Part shown: positions 27,650 to 38,330 of the stretch, one piece after another
How positions within the stretch are numbered: the stretch's first letter is position 1
Layout of the letters: the number at the start of each line of letters is the position of its first letter
DNA from: Sphaerotilus montanus
Lineage (GTDB): Bacteria > Pseudomonadota > Gammaproteobacteria > Burkholderiales > Burkholderiaceae_C
DNA length: 64,000 nucleotides
Assembly: GCF_013410775.1 (NCBI RefSeq)
Contig: NZ_JACCFH010000001.1
Location: forward strand, 1,364,001-1,428,000
Direction of reading: 5' to 3'
The notes under the pieces: generated by a model
What the model was told of the DNA's origin: nothing
What the model saw: only the letters and a program-made list of their open reading frames with translations
Databases searched by the model: none
Made by a program: the position numbers and the translations under genes

Positions 27650-29364
27650 CCAGTGCCCTGGCGCGGGCCGTGCAAGTGGTGTGCGGCGGTCCGGCTCCAC
27701 CGGGCGCACAGGCTTCGGGACAAGCACGCTGGCTGAGCCGCTTTCCGCTGGGCCTGCAGGTGCTGGGGTTCATCAGCGTGCTGGCGGTGGTGGTCATCGG
27801 GTCGAGCTACCGGGCCTATGTGGACTCGGCACAGGCGCTCATCCGCGAGTCCGAAAGCGAACACCTGATCGGCGCGGCACTGGTGGCCCGGGCGCGCATC
27901 GAGGCCGAGTCGCGGGTGCTGGTGAGCACGACGCAGTCGCTGGCCCGGCACCCTGCCGTGCGCGAGGCGCTGCAGGAAGGCACCACGCCGGGCGTGCTGG
28001 CCGCGGTCGGCAAGGAAATGGAGGCGGTCTTCGACAGCACCGGCCTCTCGACCCTCGACCTGATCGACCGCCGCCGCGTGATCGTCCACCGCGCGCCCAC
28101 CACGGCCGTGCGCGGGCTCAAGGCATCGGTGTGGGGCGTCGCCGAGGCGCTGGGCGGCGAGGCGATGCTGCAGACCGCCAAGGAGGCCAGCGGCGGCCTG
28201 ATCGTGCGCTCGATCGTTCCGGTGCCGGACCTCGACGGGCGCGTGGTCGGCGTCGTGATGGCGGGGACACGCTTCGACAACCCGTTCGCACGCCGCATCG
28301 CACAGGACAGCACGGTCGAGCTGGCCATCGCCACCCCGATCGGCGTCGTCGCCCGCTCGTCCGACCGGTTCCACATGACCCCGACGCTGCACCAGAAGCC
28401 GCTCGAACAGGCCCTGTTCGAGCGCCGACCGGTGCTCGTCTTCGACCTGGACCAGGACAACCTGCGCCAGTACGTGCCGGTCCGGCTGGGCGACGAGACC
28501 TTCGTGCTGATCGTCCAGGGGGACGCGCAGGCGGCACAGGCCCATGTCGTCGTCGCCGCCCGCGAGGCCACGCGCTCGGCCATGACGATGTTCGGGCTGG
28601 CGATCGTGGCGACCAGCCTGTTCGCGATGACGCTGGGGCGGCGGCTGCGCCAGATCAAGACCCAGGCCGAGCACCTGGCCCGGGACATCACGGGCGAGGT
28701 CCACGTGAGGCCTGCGGGCAGGAGCCTGCCCTTCGCCAGCGGTGGCTGCGAACTCGACGCGCTGGAACACGTCTTCGACCACACGGCCCGCTCGGTGGCC
28801 CGACACCACGAGGCGCTGCACCGCGCCAAGGTGCTGGCCGAACATGCCGCCGACAGTGACCCGCTCACCGGCCTGCCCAACCGGGGCTGCCTGATGCGCA
28901 TGCTGTCGAACCGGCTGGCCGAACAGCCGGGCGAGGACTGGGCGCTGCTGTTCCTCGACCTCGACGGCTTCAAGCAGGTCAACGACCAGCGTGGCCACGA
29001 TGTCGGCGACGCGCTGCTGTGCGAGGCGTCGGAGCGGCTGGTCCGGCTGGTCGGACGCCGGGAGGACGTGACGCGGCTCGGGGGTGACGAGTTCGTGCTG
29101 ATCGCGCATGCGGACGGCCCGCCGCTGGCGCCGCAGCGGCTGGCGCAGAAGATCATCCATGCGCTGGAGCAGCCCTTCCACCTCGAAGCGGACGCTCCGC
29201 CGGTGCAGGTCTCGGTCTCGATCGGCATCGCGCTGCATCCGGAGCACGGCCGCGACGCCAGCACCTTGCTCAAGCACGCCGACATGGCGCTCTACGCCGC
29301 CAAGGGCGCAGGGCGGCGGACGTACCGGCTGTATGGCAGTCCGTCGGAATCGATGGGGACTTGA
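27646..29364 (+). CDS. Membrane diguanylate cyclase (GGDEF) with periplasmic sensor domain
   Basis: 572 residues. TM1 about 36-54 (LGLQVLGFISVLAVVVIGS), a periplasmic sensor of about 250 residues (55-300) resembling a double-Cache/CHASE-like fold, TM2 about 305-328 (MTMFGLAIVATSLFAMTLG), a short HAMP-like linker (RRLRQIKTQAEHLARD), then the GGDEF domain with DPLTGLPNRGCL, LDLDGFKQVND and GGDEF near residue 478. An inhibitory RxxD at the usual spacing is not evident. The ATG overlaps the stop of the upstream binding-protein gene by four bases, strong evidence for cotranslation. It should make cyclic di-GMP. Confidence 0.88.
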   Translation: MTSALARAVQVVCGGPAPPGAQASGQARWLSRFPLGLQVLGFISVLAVVVIGSSYRAYVDSAQALIRESESEHLIGAALVARARIEAESRVLVSTTQSLARHPAVREALQEGTTPGVLAAVGKEMEAVFDSTGLSTLDLIDRRRVIVHRAPTTAVRGLKASVWGVAEALGGEAMLQTAKEASGGLIVRSIVPVPDLDGRVVGVVMAGTRFDNPFARRIAQDSTVELAIATPIGVVARSSDRFHMTPTLHQKPLEQALFERRPVLVFDLDQDNLRQYVPVRLGDETFVLIVQGDAQAAQAHVVVAAREATRSAMTMFGLAIVATSLFAMTLGRRLRQIKTQAEHLARDITGEVHVRPAGRSLPFASGGCELDALEHVFDHTARSVARHHEALHRAKVLAEHAADSDPLTGLPNRGCLMRMLSNRLAEQPGEDWALLFLDLDGFKQVNDQRGHDVGDALLCEASERLVRLVGRREDVTRLGGDEFVLIAHADGPPLAPQRLAQKIIHALEQPFHLEADAPPVQVSVSIGIALHPEHGRDASTLLKHADMALYAAKGAGRRTYRLYGSPSESMGT

Positions 29365-29406
29365 TGCGCCACGGGACCAGCGGCCATCGGCGACAATCCC
29401 GCCCCT

Positions 29407-31476
29407 ATGAATGCCCTCTTCGAAGACGCCGGAAAATTCCTCGCCGGACGCGTGATGTCGGAAGCCGAAAGCTCGATGCAGATCGAGCTGGACTCCGGCA
29501 AGCGTGTCAAGGTCAAGGCCGCCAATGTGCTGCTCAAGTTCGAGAAGCCCTCGCCCGCCGAGCTGATCGCCGAGGGCCAGCGTCTGGCCGAGGAGATCGA
29601 GCTGGAGCTGGCGTGGGAATTCGCGCCCGAGGACGAGTTCGCCTTCGCCGATCTGGCGCGCGACTACTTCGACGCCAAGGCCGGCCCGACCCAGCAGGCG
29701 GCCGCCCTGTTCAAGCTGTTCCACGCGCCGCACTATTTCCGCCGCATGGGCAAGGGGCTCTTCCGCAAGGCGCCCGAGGACATCGTCAAGGCCGCGCTGC
29801 TCGCGATCGAGAAGAAGGCGCAGGTCGCCGCGCAGATCGAGGTCTGGACCACCGCGCTGATCGCCAGCCAGTGCCCGGAGCCGGTGCGCAACGAGCTGTA
29901 CAAGATCCTGTTCAAGCCAGACAAGAACGGGCCGGAATACAAGGCCGTGGTCGAAGCCGCCAAGCGCTCGCAGCGCGCACCGCTCGACCTGCTGCTCGAC
30001 TGCAAGGCCATCGACAGCCCCTACCAGTTCCACTGGCGGCGTTTCCTGTTCGAGACCTTCCCCAAGGGCACGAATTTCCCCGCCGCGCTCACGGCCCCCG
30101 CCATCAAGGACGAGCTGCCGCTGGCCTCCGTGCGTGCCTTCTCGGTGGACGACTCGGCCACGACCGAGATCGACGACGCGCTGTCGGTGCAGGGACTGGG
30201 CACGGGCACCGTCATCTTCGGCGTGCACATCGCCGCGCCCGCACTGGCCATCGCCCCCGATTCGCCCATCGACAAGGTGGCGCGCGACCGGCTGTCCACC
30301 GTCTACATGCCCGGCTGGAAGCTGACCATGCTGCCGGACGACGTGGTGCAGGCCTACACGCTGCAGGAAGGGCGTGACTGCCCGGCCGTGTCGCTGTACG
30401 TGACGATGGACGAGGCGACGCTCGAAGTGAAGTCCAGCGAGACGAAGCTGGAGCGCGTGCCGATCGCCGCCAACCTGCGCCACGACAAGCTCGACGCGGT
30501 GGTGACCGAGGCGGCGCTGACGGGCGCGGCGCCGGCGGACTTCCCGTTCGCGGCCGAGCTGTCCTTCGGCTTCCGGCTGGCCAGGCACCTGAAGGCGCAG
30601 CGCGAGGTCGTGCGCGGCAAGCCGGAAAACTTCAACCGGCCGGACTACAACTTCAAGCTCGTCGATGCTGCCGGCCAGTCGCCGGTGGAGCCGCCGAGCG
30701 GCCACGAGACGGTGCAGATCAGCGAACGCCGCCGCGGCGCACCGCTGGACACCATCGTCGCCGAGGCCATGATCCTGGCCAACAACACCTGGGGCGGCTG
30801 GCTGGCCGAGCTGGGCGTGCCGGGCATCTACCGCAGCCAGGCGAGCATGGCGCCGGGCGTCAAGGTCCGCATGTCGACCCGCGCGCAGCCGCACGCCGGC
30901 ATGGGTGTGGCGCACTACACCTGGGCCACCTCGCCGCTGCGGCGCTATGTGGACCTCGTGAACCAGTGGCAGATCATCGCCTGCGCCCGCCACGGCCGCA
31001 CCGCCGCGCTGGTCGCGCCGTTCAAGCCCAAGGACATGATGCTGATGGCGATCATCTCCGGCTTCGACACCGCGTACTCGGCCTACAACGGCTTCCAGAA
31101 CGCCATCGAGCGCTTCTGGACGCTGCGCTGGCTGACCCAGAACGGCATCACCGAACTCGACTGCGCCGTGATGAAGGACGGGCTGGTGCGCGCCGACACG
31201 CTGCCGCTGGTGCTGCGCGCCGCCGGGGCGGACGCGATGCCACGCGGTGCCCGGGTCCGTGTGCGGCTGGGCGAGCCGGACCTGCTGACGCTGGAAGTCG
31301 GCGGCAGCGTGCTCACCCGCCTGGATGACTCGACCCGCAGCGACGACGACGCCGTGCTCGAAGACGATGCCGAGGAAGGTGCCGAGGCCGCCGCGACCGG
31401 ACTGGCCCTGGCGATCGACGTGCATGACGCCGATGCATCCACCGACACCGCGGCGCCAGTACCATCGGCATCCTGA
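29407..31476 (+). CDS. RNase II family 3'-5' exoribonuclease
   Basis: 689 residues, RNB domain protein. The catalytic Asp cluster sits in FSVDDSATTEIDDAL (about residues 245-259), followed by HIAAPA and the DRLSTVYMPG segment; ISERRRGAPLDTIVAEAMILANN and the C-terminal S1-like beta barrel region complete the domain. The N-terminal RNA-binding part starts MNALFEDAGKFLAGRVMS. It degrades single-stranded RNA processively. It is shorter than RNase R and lacks its basic tail, hence RNase II. An unusual acidic tail (ARSDDDAVLEDDAEEG-like) closes the protein. Confidence 0.9.
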   Translation: MNALFEDAGKFLAGRVMSEAESSMQIELDSGKRVKVKAANVLLKFEKPSPAELIAEGQRLAEEIELELAWEFAPEDEFAFADLARDYFDAKAGPTQQAAALFKLFHAPHYFRRMGKGLFRKAPEDIVKAALLAIEKKAQVAAQIEVWTTALIASQCPEPVRNELYKILFKPDKNGPEYKAVVEAAKRSQRAPLDLLLDCKAIDSPYQFHWRRFLFETFPKGTNFPAALTAPAIKDELPLASVRAFSVDDSATTEIDDALSVQGLGTGTVIFGVHIAAPALAIAPDSPIDKVARDRLSTVYMPGWKLTMLPDDVVQAYTLQEGRDCPAVSLYVTMDEATLEVKSSETKLERVPIAANLRHDKLDAVVTEAALTGAAPADFPFAAELSFGFRLARHLKAQREVVRGKPENFNRPDYNFKLVDAAGQSPVEPPSGHETVQISERRRGAPLDTIVAEAMILANNTWGGWLAELGVPGIYRSQASMAPGVKVRMSTRAQPHAGMGVAHYTWATSPLRRYVDLVNQWQIIACARHGRTAALVAPFKPKDMMLMAIISGFDTAYSAYNGFQNAIERFWTLRWLTQNGITELDCAVMKDGLVRADTLPLVLRAAGADAMPRGARVRVRLGEPDLLTLEVGGSVLTRLDDSTRSDDDAVLEDDAEEGAEAAATGLALAIDVHDADASTDTAAPVPSAS

Positions 31477-31483
31477 CCCACGT

Positions 31484-31515
31484 CCGACACGCCGACACGC
31501 CGACCCGCCGACCCG
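31484..31515. repeat. 8-base tandem repeat upstream of the TonB-like gene
   Basis: Four head-to-tail 8-base units, two CCGACACG then two CCGACCCG, fill most of the gap between the RNase II stop (31476) and the TonB-like start (31526). Copy number change would alter the 5' leader length without entering a coding frame. Confidence 0.8.
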
Positions 31516-31525
31516 CCGATCCACG

Positions 31526-32413
31526 ATGCAGCGTCTCAAGCAACTCTCGACCCTCCAGACCGCCCTGCTCCTGTCGGTCGGCCTGCACGCGGCGGTGCTG
31601 ATGGTGCGGGTCGTGGATCCGCAGGCCTTCGACCGGATCCTGCAGGACACACCGCTGGAGGTGGTGCTCGTCAACGCCAGTTCGGCCGAGGCTCCCACCA
31701 AGGCCCAGGTCATCGCCCAGCGCAACCTGGCGGGCGGTGGTGATGCGGACAAGGGCGTCGCCACCTCGCCACTGCCGCCCTCGCCTGCCGACCAGGCCGG
31801 CAACGCCATCGACGACGCCACGCGCCAGATCGAGCAGATGCAGGCCCAGCAGACGCAGCTGCTCACCCAGATCAAGCGCGAGCTGGCCCGGCTCAACACC
31901 CCCGACCCCGTGCAGGCGGCCGACAAGACCCCCTCCGCCGCGCACGCCGAGGAGGAGCGCCGCCGCCAGCTCATCGACCAGCTCGCACAGATCGAGAAGC
32001 GCATCAACGACGAAAACGCCCGCCCGCGCCGCCGCTACGTCAGCCCCGCCGCGCGCGAAGGCGTGCACGCGATCTATTACGACTCGCTGCGCCGCCGCAT
32101 CGAGGACATCGGCACCCGCAACTTCCCCGAAGCCGACGGCGCCAAGCTCTACGGCGAACTCAGCATGCTGATGGAAGTCGACAGCCTGGGCCGGGTCGTC
32201 GAGGCCGAGGTGATCAAGACCTCGGGCAACCGTGCACTCGACCGCAAGGCGCAGTCCATCGTGCGCGGCGCTGCACCGTACGGCCACTTCACGCCGGCCA
32301 TGCGCAGCCAGTTCGACCGGCTGGTGTTCGTGTCGCGCTTCCGCTTCACGCGGGACCAGGGCGTGCAGGCCTCGGTCGAGGATGCCACGCCCAAGAACGC
32401 CCCCGCGCAGTGA
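31526..32413 (+). CDS. TonB-family energy transducer
   Basis: 295 residues from ATG 31526. A single N-terminal membrane anchor (about 9-30, [19 protein letters not shown]), with the conserved SxxxH of TonB proteins (S17-H21), is followed by a linker with a coiled-coil-prone segment ([18 protein letters not shown] and [19 protein letters not shown]). The C-terminal TonB domain reads [39 protein letters not shown] and [12 protein letters not shown]. No ExbB/ExbD genes are adjacent. The linker is Gln/Glu-rich rather than the Pro/Lys repeats of classical TonB. Confidence 0.85.
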   Translation: MQRLKQLSTLQTALLLSVGLHAAVLMVRVVDPQAFDRILQDTPLEVVLVNASSAEAPTKAQVIAQRNLAGGGDADKGVATSPLPPSPADQAGNAIDDATRQIEQMQAQQTQLLTQIKRELARLNTPDPVQAADKTPSAAHAEEERRRQLIDQLAQIEKRINDENARPRRRYVSPAAREGVHAIYYDSLRRRIEDIGTRNFPEADGAKLYGELSMLMEVDSLGRVVEAEVIKTSGNRALDRKAQSIVRGAAPYGHFTPAMRSQFDRLVFVSRFRFTRDQGVQASVEDATPKNAPAQ

Positions 32414-32459
32414 GCGCCCCGGACACCCCACCCACCGTTTCACTTTCCCCACGCCCGCC

Positions 32460-33296
32460 ATGGACCGCTACGCCGTGATCGGCCACCCCGTGGAGCACAG
32501 CCGCTCCCCCGACATCCAGGCCCGCTTCGCGGCCCAGACCGGCCAGTCGATCGACTACACCCGCCTGCGCAGCCCGCTCGACGGCTTCACCGCGACGGTG
32601 CGCCAGTTCGCCGCGGACGGCGCGCATGGCTGCAACGTCACCGTGCCCTTCAAGTTCGAGGCCTGGCAGCTCGCCCCGCGCCGCACGCCACGCGCCCAGC
32701 GCGCCGAAGCCGCCAACACGCTGCGCTTCGACGCCGACGGCTGGTGGTGCGACAACACCGACGGCATCGGGCTGGTGCGCGACATCACGGTCAACGCCGG
32801 TGTGGCGCTGGCAGGCCGGCGTGTGCTGCTGATCGGCGCGGGCGGCGCGGCAGCAGGCGTGCTCGGGCCGCTGATCGAGGCCGGCCCCAGCGCGCTGGTC
32901 GTCGCCAACCGCACCGCAGAGAAGGCGCAGGCGCTGGTCGATCGCCACGCCGATCTGGCACGTGACCACGGCGTCGCGCTGAGCGCCGCGCCGCTGGACG
33001 CACCCGGCACGGCCTTCGACATCGTCATCAACGGCACGGCCAGCAGCCTGTCTGGCGCTGGCGTGCCCGTGCCCGCCAGCGTGCTGCAGGCAGACGGGCT
33101 GGCGGTGGACATGATGTACGGCGCCGGTGCGCGCGCCTTCCTCGACTGGGCGGCGCAGCATGGCGCCACCGGCCGGGACGGGCTGGGGATGCTGGTCGAG
33201 CAGGCTGCGGAAGCCTTCTTCGCCTGGCGCGGCGTGCGGCCGGACACGGCGCCGGTGCTGGCCGCGCTGCGGGCGCAGGTGGACGGCGTCCGCTGA
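32460..33296 (+). CDS. aroE: Shikimate dehydrogenase
   Basis: 278 residues. Shikimate-binding residues are visible in [16 protein letters not shown] at the N-terminus and in the catalytic Lys-containing [10 protein letters not shown]; the [10 protein letters not shown] motif and NADP Rossmann [17 protein letters not shown] (about residues 122-138) follow. It reduces 3-dehydroshikimate to shikimate in aromatic amino-acid synthesis. mtgA begins eight bases after its stop, a common Burkholderiales pairing. Confidence 0.96.
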   Translation: MDRYAVIGHPVEHSRSPDIQARFAAQTGQSIDYTRLRSPLDGFTATVRQFAADGAHGCNVTVPFKFEAWQLAPRRTPRAQRAEAANTLRFDADGWWCDNTDGIGLVRDITVNAGVALAGRRVLLIGAGGAAAGVLGPLIEAGPSALVVANRTAEKAQALVDRHADLARDHGVALSAAPLDAPGTAFDIVINGTASSLSGAGVPVPASVLQADGLAVDMMYGAGARAFLDWAAQHGATGRDGLGMLVEQAAEAFFAWRGVRPDTAPVLAALRAQVDGVR

Positions 33297-33303
33297 ACCC
33301 GCG

Positions 33304-34107
33304 ATGACGGCCACAGCCCCGCTCTGGCGCAGCCACCTCTGGCGGCTGCTGGCCCTGCTGCTGCTGAGCGCGGTGGCGCTGCAGCTCTACTTCGTGCTGC
33401 GCATCGCGCTGATGGTGGTGGTCGATCCGCAGTCGACGCCCTTCCAGCGCAGCGAGATCTGGCGTCTGGCCACGGAACAGGGCCAGGTGCTGTGGAGCCA
33501 GGCGTGGCGCGACCGCGACCAGCTCGGCCCGCACCTGCAGCGTGCCGTGATCGCCAGCGAGGACGCCGGCTTCAACGAGCACAGCGGCGTCGAGTGGGAT
33601 GCGCTGGAAAAGGCCTGGGAACGCAACCAGCGCGCCGAAGCTTCGGCAGAGAAGCGCAACGGGCTGATCGAGCAGCGCGAGCAGAAGGCGGCCAGCCGCG
33701 GCAAGCCGCTGGCCACGCCGCTGCGCCGGGTCGAGCCCAAGGTGGTCGGCGGCTCCACCATCAGCCAGCAGCTCGCCAAGAACCTCTTCCTGTCCGGCGA
33801 GCGCACCGCCGCACGCAAGGGCCAGGAGTTCCTGCTCACCTTCATGCTCGAAGGCCTGCTGGACAAAGGGCGCATCCTGGAGATCTACCTCAACAACGTC
33901 GAGTGGGGCGAAGGCGTCTTCGGCGCGCAGGCTGCTGCCGAGCACTACTTCCACGTCGACGCCGCCCGGCTCGCTCCGGCGCAGGCGGCGCGGCTGGCGG
34001 TGATGCTGCCGGCGCCCAAGCGCTTCGAGCAGCGCCCCGGCTCGCCCTACCTCGTCAGCCGCGCCGCGACGATCACTGCGCGCATGGGGGCCGTTCCACT
34101 GCCATGA
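33304..34107 (+). CDS. mtgA: Monofunctional biosynthetic peptidoglycan transglycosylase
   Basis: 267 residues. TM segment about 11-35, then the GT51 domain: catalytic Glu86 in AVIASEDAGFNEH, GGSTISQQLAKNLFLSGER at 149-167, and EIYLNNVEWGEGVFGAQAAAEHYF. It polymerises lipid II glycan chains at the inner membrane. Between the catalytic motif and GGSTISQQ there is a charged insertion (about 111-146) that is longer than in E. coli MtgA. The following gene starts within the stop codon. Confidence 0.95.
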   Translation: MTATAPLWRSHLWRLLALLLLSAVALQLYFVLRIALMVVVDPQSTPFQRSEIWRLATEQGQVLWSQAWRDRDQLGPHLQRAVIASEDAGFNEHSGVEWDALEKAWERNQRAEASAEKRNGLIEQREQKAASRGKPLATPLRRVEPKVVGGSTISQQLAKNLFLSGERTAARKGQEFLLTFMLEGLLDKGRILEIYLNNVEWGEGVFGAQAAAEHYFHVDAARLAPAQAARLAVMLPAPKRFEQRPGSPYLVSRAATITARMGAVPLP

Positions 34108-34715
34108 CTGCCTACAACACCCTGACCGAAGAAATTGCCGCCAGTGCCGCCCGGCTGGTGGTCGAGGAAGGCCTGGAGTACGGCCCCGCCAAGCGCCGTG
34201 CCGCCCGCGACCTGGGCCGGGGCGCGTCACGCAGCGTGCACATGCCGGACAACGACGCGGTGGAGGACGCCGTGCGCGAGTACCTGGCGGTGTTCTGCGC
34301 CGACACGCAGCCGGCCGAGCTGGCCGCGCTGCGCAGCGTGGCCGCGCTGTGGATGGAGCGGCTGGCCGAGTTCCGCCCGCACCTGACCGGCGCCGTCTGG
34401 CGCGGCACCGCCACCCGGCTGTCCGCCGTCCACCTGCAGCTCTACTGCGACGACTGCAAGTCGGCCGAGCTGGCGCTGATCAACCAGGGCGTGGACTACG
34501 ACGTGGGCAGCGTGAACGGGCCGCGCCACCAGCCGGTCGACGTGCTGAGCCTGGCGCAGCGCTGCGATGCGCTGGGCGAACCCGTGACGGTGTTTCTCAC
34601 CATCCTGGACCATGACGACCTGCGCGGCGCCCTCAAGGCCGACGCCCAGGGCCGCACGCAGCGCGGCGACCTGGCCGGTCTGCGCCGCCTGATGAACGAG
34701 GAGAACACCCCATGA
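34104..34715 (+). CDS. Conserved protein of unknown function between mtgA and tlpA
   Basis: 203 residues, soluble, no signal peptide or membrane span. I do not recognise a domain. The N-terminus (MTAYNTLTEEIAASAARLVVEEGLEYGPAKRRAARDLG) is helical and basic and is followed by an acidic region (PDNDAVEDAVREYL); the C-terminal half has CDDCKSAELALINQGVDYDVG, containing a CxxC pair. It overlaps mtgA and the TlpA-like gene by four bases each, so it is translated with them. I recall similar unnamed proteins in this position in Burkholderiales, but could not check. Confidence 0.8.
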   Translation: MTAYNTLTEEIAASAARLVVEEGLEYGPAKRRAARDLGRGASRSVHMPDNDAVEDAVREYLAVFCADTQPAELAALRSVAALWMERLAEFRPHLTGAVWRGTATRLSAVHLQLYCDDCKSAELALINQGVDYDVGSVNGPRHQPVDVLSLAQRCDALGEPVTVFLTILDHDDLRGALKADAQGRTQRGDLAGLRRLMNEENTP

Positions 34716-35293
34716 ACCGCAGAAGCTGGATCGGATTGAGCGCCGGCGTGGCCGTGGTGGCCGGCGGGTCGGGCTGGTGGGCCCGGCAGCGTGCGGCCAC
34801 GCCGGCCCTCCAGACGGCAGCCCCGGCCGCCGCGTCGGCGTCGGGCAGCGGTGCGCAAGCGCCGTGGTCCCTGCGCTTCGACCGGCCCGAGGGCGGCACG
34901 CTGGCACTGGCTGACCTGCGCGGGCGGCCGCTGCTGATCAATTTCTGGGCGACCTGGTGCCCACCCTGCGTCAAGGAAATGCCGCTGCTCGACACCTTCG
35001 CCCGTACCCAGGCCGCACGCGGACAGGCCGGCTGGCAAGTCATCGGACTGGCCGTGGACGGCCCCACGCCCGTGCGCGAGTTCCTGGTGAAGACGCCGGT
35101 GGGGTTTCCGATCGGACTGGCCGGTTTCGGCGGCACCGAACTGGCGCGCCAGATGGGCAACACGACCGGGGGCTTGCCCTATACCGTGGTGCTGGGTGCG
35201 GACGGTCAGGTGCTCCACCGCAAACTGGGTGAGACCAATCTGAAAGAACTGCAAGAGTGGGTCGGTGCTGCAGGCGCAGGCACCACAGGATGA
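34712..35293 (+). CDS. TlpA/ResA-type periplasmic thioredoxin
   Basis: 193 residues. A twin-basic start (MNRRSW) and a hydrophobic segment (about 8-22) form a signal peptide or membrane anchor, followed by an Ala-rich linker. The thioredoxin domain (about 55-190) has the redox motif WCPPC in LLINFWATWCPPCVKEMPLL. It probably reduces periplasmic disulfides, for example in cytochrome c maturation. The ATG overlaps the preceding gene's stop. A 255-base gap with hairpins follows before accB. Confidence 0.9.
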   Translation: MNRRSWIGLSAGVAVVAGGSGWWARQRAATPALQTAAPAAASASGSGAQAPWSLRFDRPEGGTLALADLRGRPLLINFWATWCPPCVKEMPLLDTFARTQAARGQAGWQVIGLAVDGPTPVREFLVKTPVGFPIGLAGFGGTELARQMGNTTGGLPYTVVLGADGQVLHRKLGETNLKELQEWVGAAGAGTTG

Positions 35294-35406
35294 ACGGTTT
35301 GGTTCTTGCGCGAACCTCGGCCCGTGGCATCATCGCGGACCTCGCCGACCGGGTCTCAATTTGTGAAGACCGTCATCGAATGGAACAGAAAAGCGCGTAA
35401 AGTCTG

Positions 35407-35425
35407 GGGTTTGGCTGACAAACCC
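35407..35425. promoter_or_regulatory. Perfect hairpin in the tlpA-accB gap
   Basis: GGGTTTG (35407-35413) and CAAACCC (35419-35425) pair with seven bases around a five-base GCTGA loop. No T-tract follows, so it is not a canonical terminator; a leader or protein-binding structure is possible. Confidence 0.5.
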
Positions 35426-35492
35426 GCGGCAACACGGCCCATCTGACGCGAGTCCTGCACGCGAACCGACGCGACAGGGCCGCCGCCGGCCA

Positions 35493-35518
35493 GCGGGGCA
35501 CGCATCCGACTGCCCCGC
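35493..35518. promoter_or_regulatory. GC-rich hairpin in the accB leader
   Basis: GCGGGGCA (35493-35500) and TGCCCCGC (35511-35518) form a perfect eight-base stem with a ten-base loop, ending 30 bases before the accB ATG. There is no T-run. It could terminate the upstream operon weakly or act in accBC control. Confidence 0.5.
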
Positions 35519-35548
35519 TCACTGCAACCCGAGTATCACGGAGCCCCC

Positions 35549-36007
35549 ATGGACCTTCGCAAGCTGAAGACCCTGATCGATCTGGTGTCGGAATCCAACG
35601 TCTCCGAACTGGAGATCACCGAAGCCGACGGCAAGGTGCGCATCGTCAAGCAAAGTACGGCACCCGCCATGGTGATGGCCGCGCACTACCCCGGTCAGCC
35701 CATGGCCCATCCGGCACCTGCCGCACCGGTGGCGGCTGCCGCGCCGGCGGCACCGGTGGCCGAGGTCATCACCGGCCATGTCGTCAAGTCGCCGATGGTC
35801 GGCACCTTCTACCGCGCCTCCAACCCCGGCGCCAAGGCGCTGGCCGACGTGGGCACGGTCATCAAGAAGGGCCAGTCGGTGTGCATCATCGAGGCCATGA
35901 AGATCATGAACGAGATCGAGTCGGACGTGGACGGCACGGTCACCAAGGTGTTCGTCGAGAACGGCCAGGCCGTCGAGTACGGACAGCCGCTGTTCATCAT
36001 CGAATAA
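35549..36007 (+). CDS. accB: Biotin carboxyl carrier protein of acetyl-CoA carboxylase
   Basis: 152 residues. The N-terminal [25 protein letters not shown] is the conserved AccB dimer region, followed by a Pro/Ala-rich linker (about 52-72) and the biotinyl domain with Lys118 in the [11 protein letters not shown] motif. It carries CO2 from the carboxylase to the transferase in fatty-acid synthesis. accC follows 13 bases downstream, the usual accBC operon. It has the largest upstream gap of this part of the window, so a promoter is expected there. Confidence 0.97.
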   Translation: MDLRKLKTLIDLVSESNVSELEITEADGKVRIVKQSTAPAMVMAAHYPGQPMAHPAPAAPVAAAAPAAPVAEVITGHVVKSPMVGTFYRASNPGAKALADVGTVIKKGQSVCIIEAMKIMNEIESDVDGTVTKVFVENGQAVEYGQPLFIIE

Positions 36008-36020
36008 GGCCCGCGCCATC

Positions 36021-37372
<1,352 letters not shown>

Positions 37373-37376
<4 letters not shown>

Positions 37377-38302
37377 TCGAGCTGACCCTGCTCTGTCCGG
37401 CCGACCAGGTCGATGCGGTGTCCGATGCGCTGATGGAGGAGCTGGACGCGCTGGCCGTCACCGTCGAGGACGCGGACGCCGACACGCCCGACGAAGCCCC
37501 CATCTTCGGCGAGCCGGGCATGCCCGCGACGCTGTCGGCCAGCATTGGTGGCTGGCAGCGTTCGGTCGTCAAGGCCCTGTTCAACGACGAGGATGCCGCC
37601 ACCGACGCCTGCACCCTGCTGCTGGCCCAGGACGGCGAGGATGGCGACAGCGCCTTCACCGATCTGCACGTCCAGGGGCTCTACCCCGTGGCGGACCAGG
37701 ACTGGGTGCGTCTGACACAGTCGCAGTTCGAGCCGGTGCTGATCACGTCCGAGTTCTGGATCGTGCCCTCGTGGCACAAGCCACCGGCAGGCGCCACGCG
37801 CGTGATGCGGCTGGATCCCGGCCTGGCCTTCGGCACGGGCACGCATCCGACCACCCGCATGTGCCTGCGCTGGATCGCCCGCCACGCCGATCTGGCAAAC
37901 CCGTGGCCACGTGTGCTCGACTACGGCTGTGGCTCGGGCATCCTGGCCATCGGCGCCGGACTGCACGGCGCCCGTGACATCGACGCGGTGGACATCGACT
38001 TCGCCGCCGTGGAGTCGAGCCGGGCCAATGCAGCAGCGAATGGCGTGACCCTGCACCGGGTCGGTCTGCCGGACCTGGCCGAAGGGCAGTACCCGGTCGT
38101 GCTGGCGAACATCCTGGCCGCACCGCTGAAGCTGCTGGCGCCGCTGTTGAGCGGTCATGTCGCACCGGGCGGTTCGCTGGTGATGGCAGGCCTGCTGGAA
38201 CGCCAGATCGAGGAACTGCAGGCGACGTATGCCCCCTGGCTCGCGCTGGAAGTGGCAGATCGTGAAGATGGCTGGGTGCTGCTGACGGCGCGCCGCCCCT
38301 GA
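37373..38302 (+). CDS. prmA: Ribosomal protein L11 methyltransferase
   Basis: 309 residues. The N-terminal L11-binding domain begins [22 protein letters not shown]; the SAM-binding core has the conserved segment [21 protein letters not shown], motif [38 protein letters not shown], and the [15 protein letters not shown] active-site loop. It trimethylates L11. It follows accC directly with overlapping start, a common betaproteobacterial arrangement. Confidence 0.95.
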
Positions 38303-38330
38303 AATCGGGTGGTAATGGCATGATTCCGGC

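Noticed and set aside
27499-32007. A 1500-residue minus-strand open frame opposite the GGDEF, RNase II and TonB-like genes
   Set aside because: No recognisable domain and antisense to three well supported genes.
35493-35518. Rho-independent terminator after the TlpA-like gene
   Set aside because: The stem is strong, but there is no T-tract downstream; I list it only as a regulatory hairpin.
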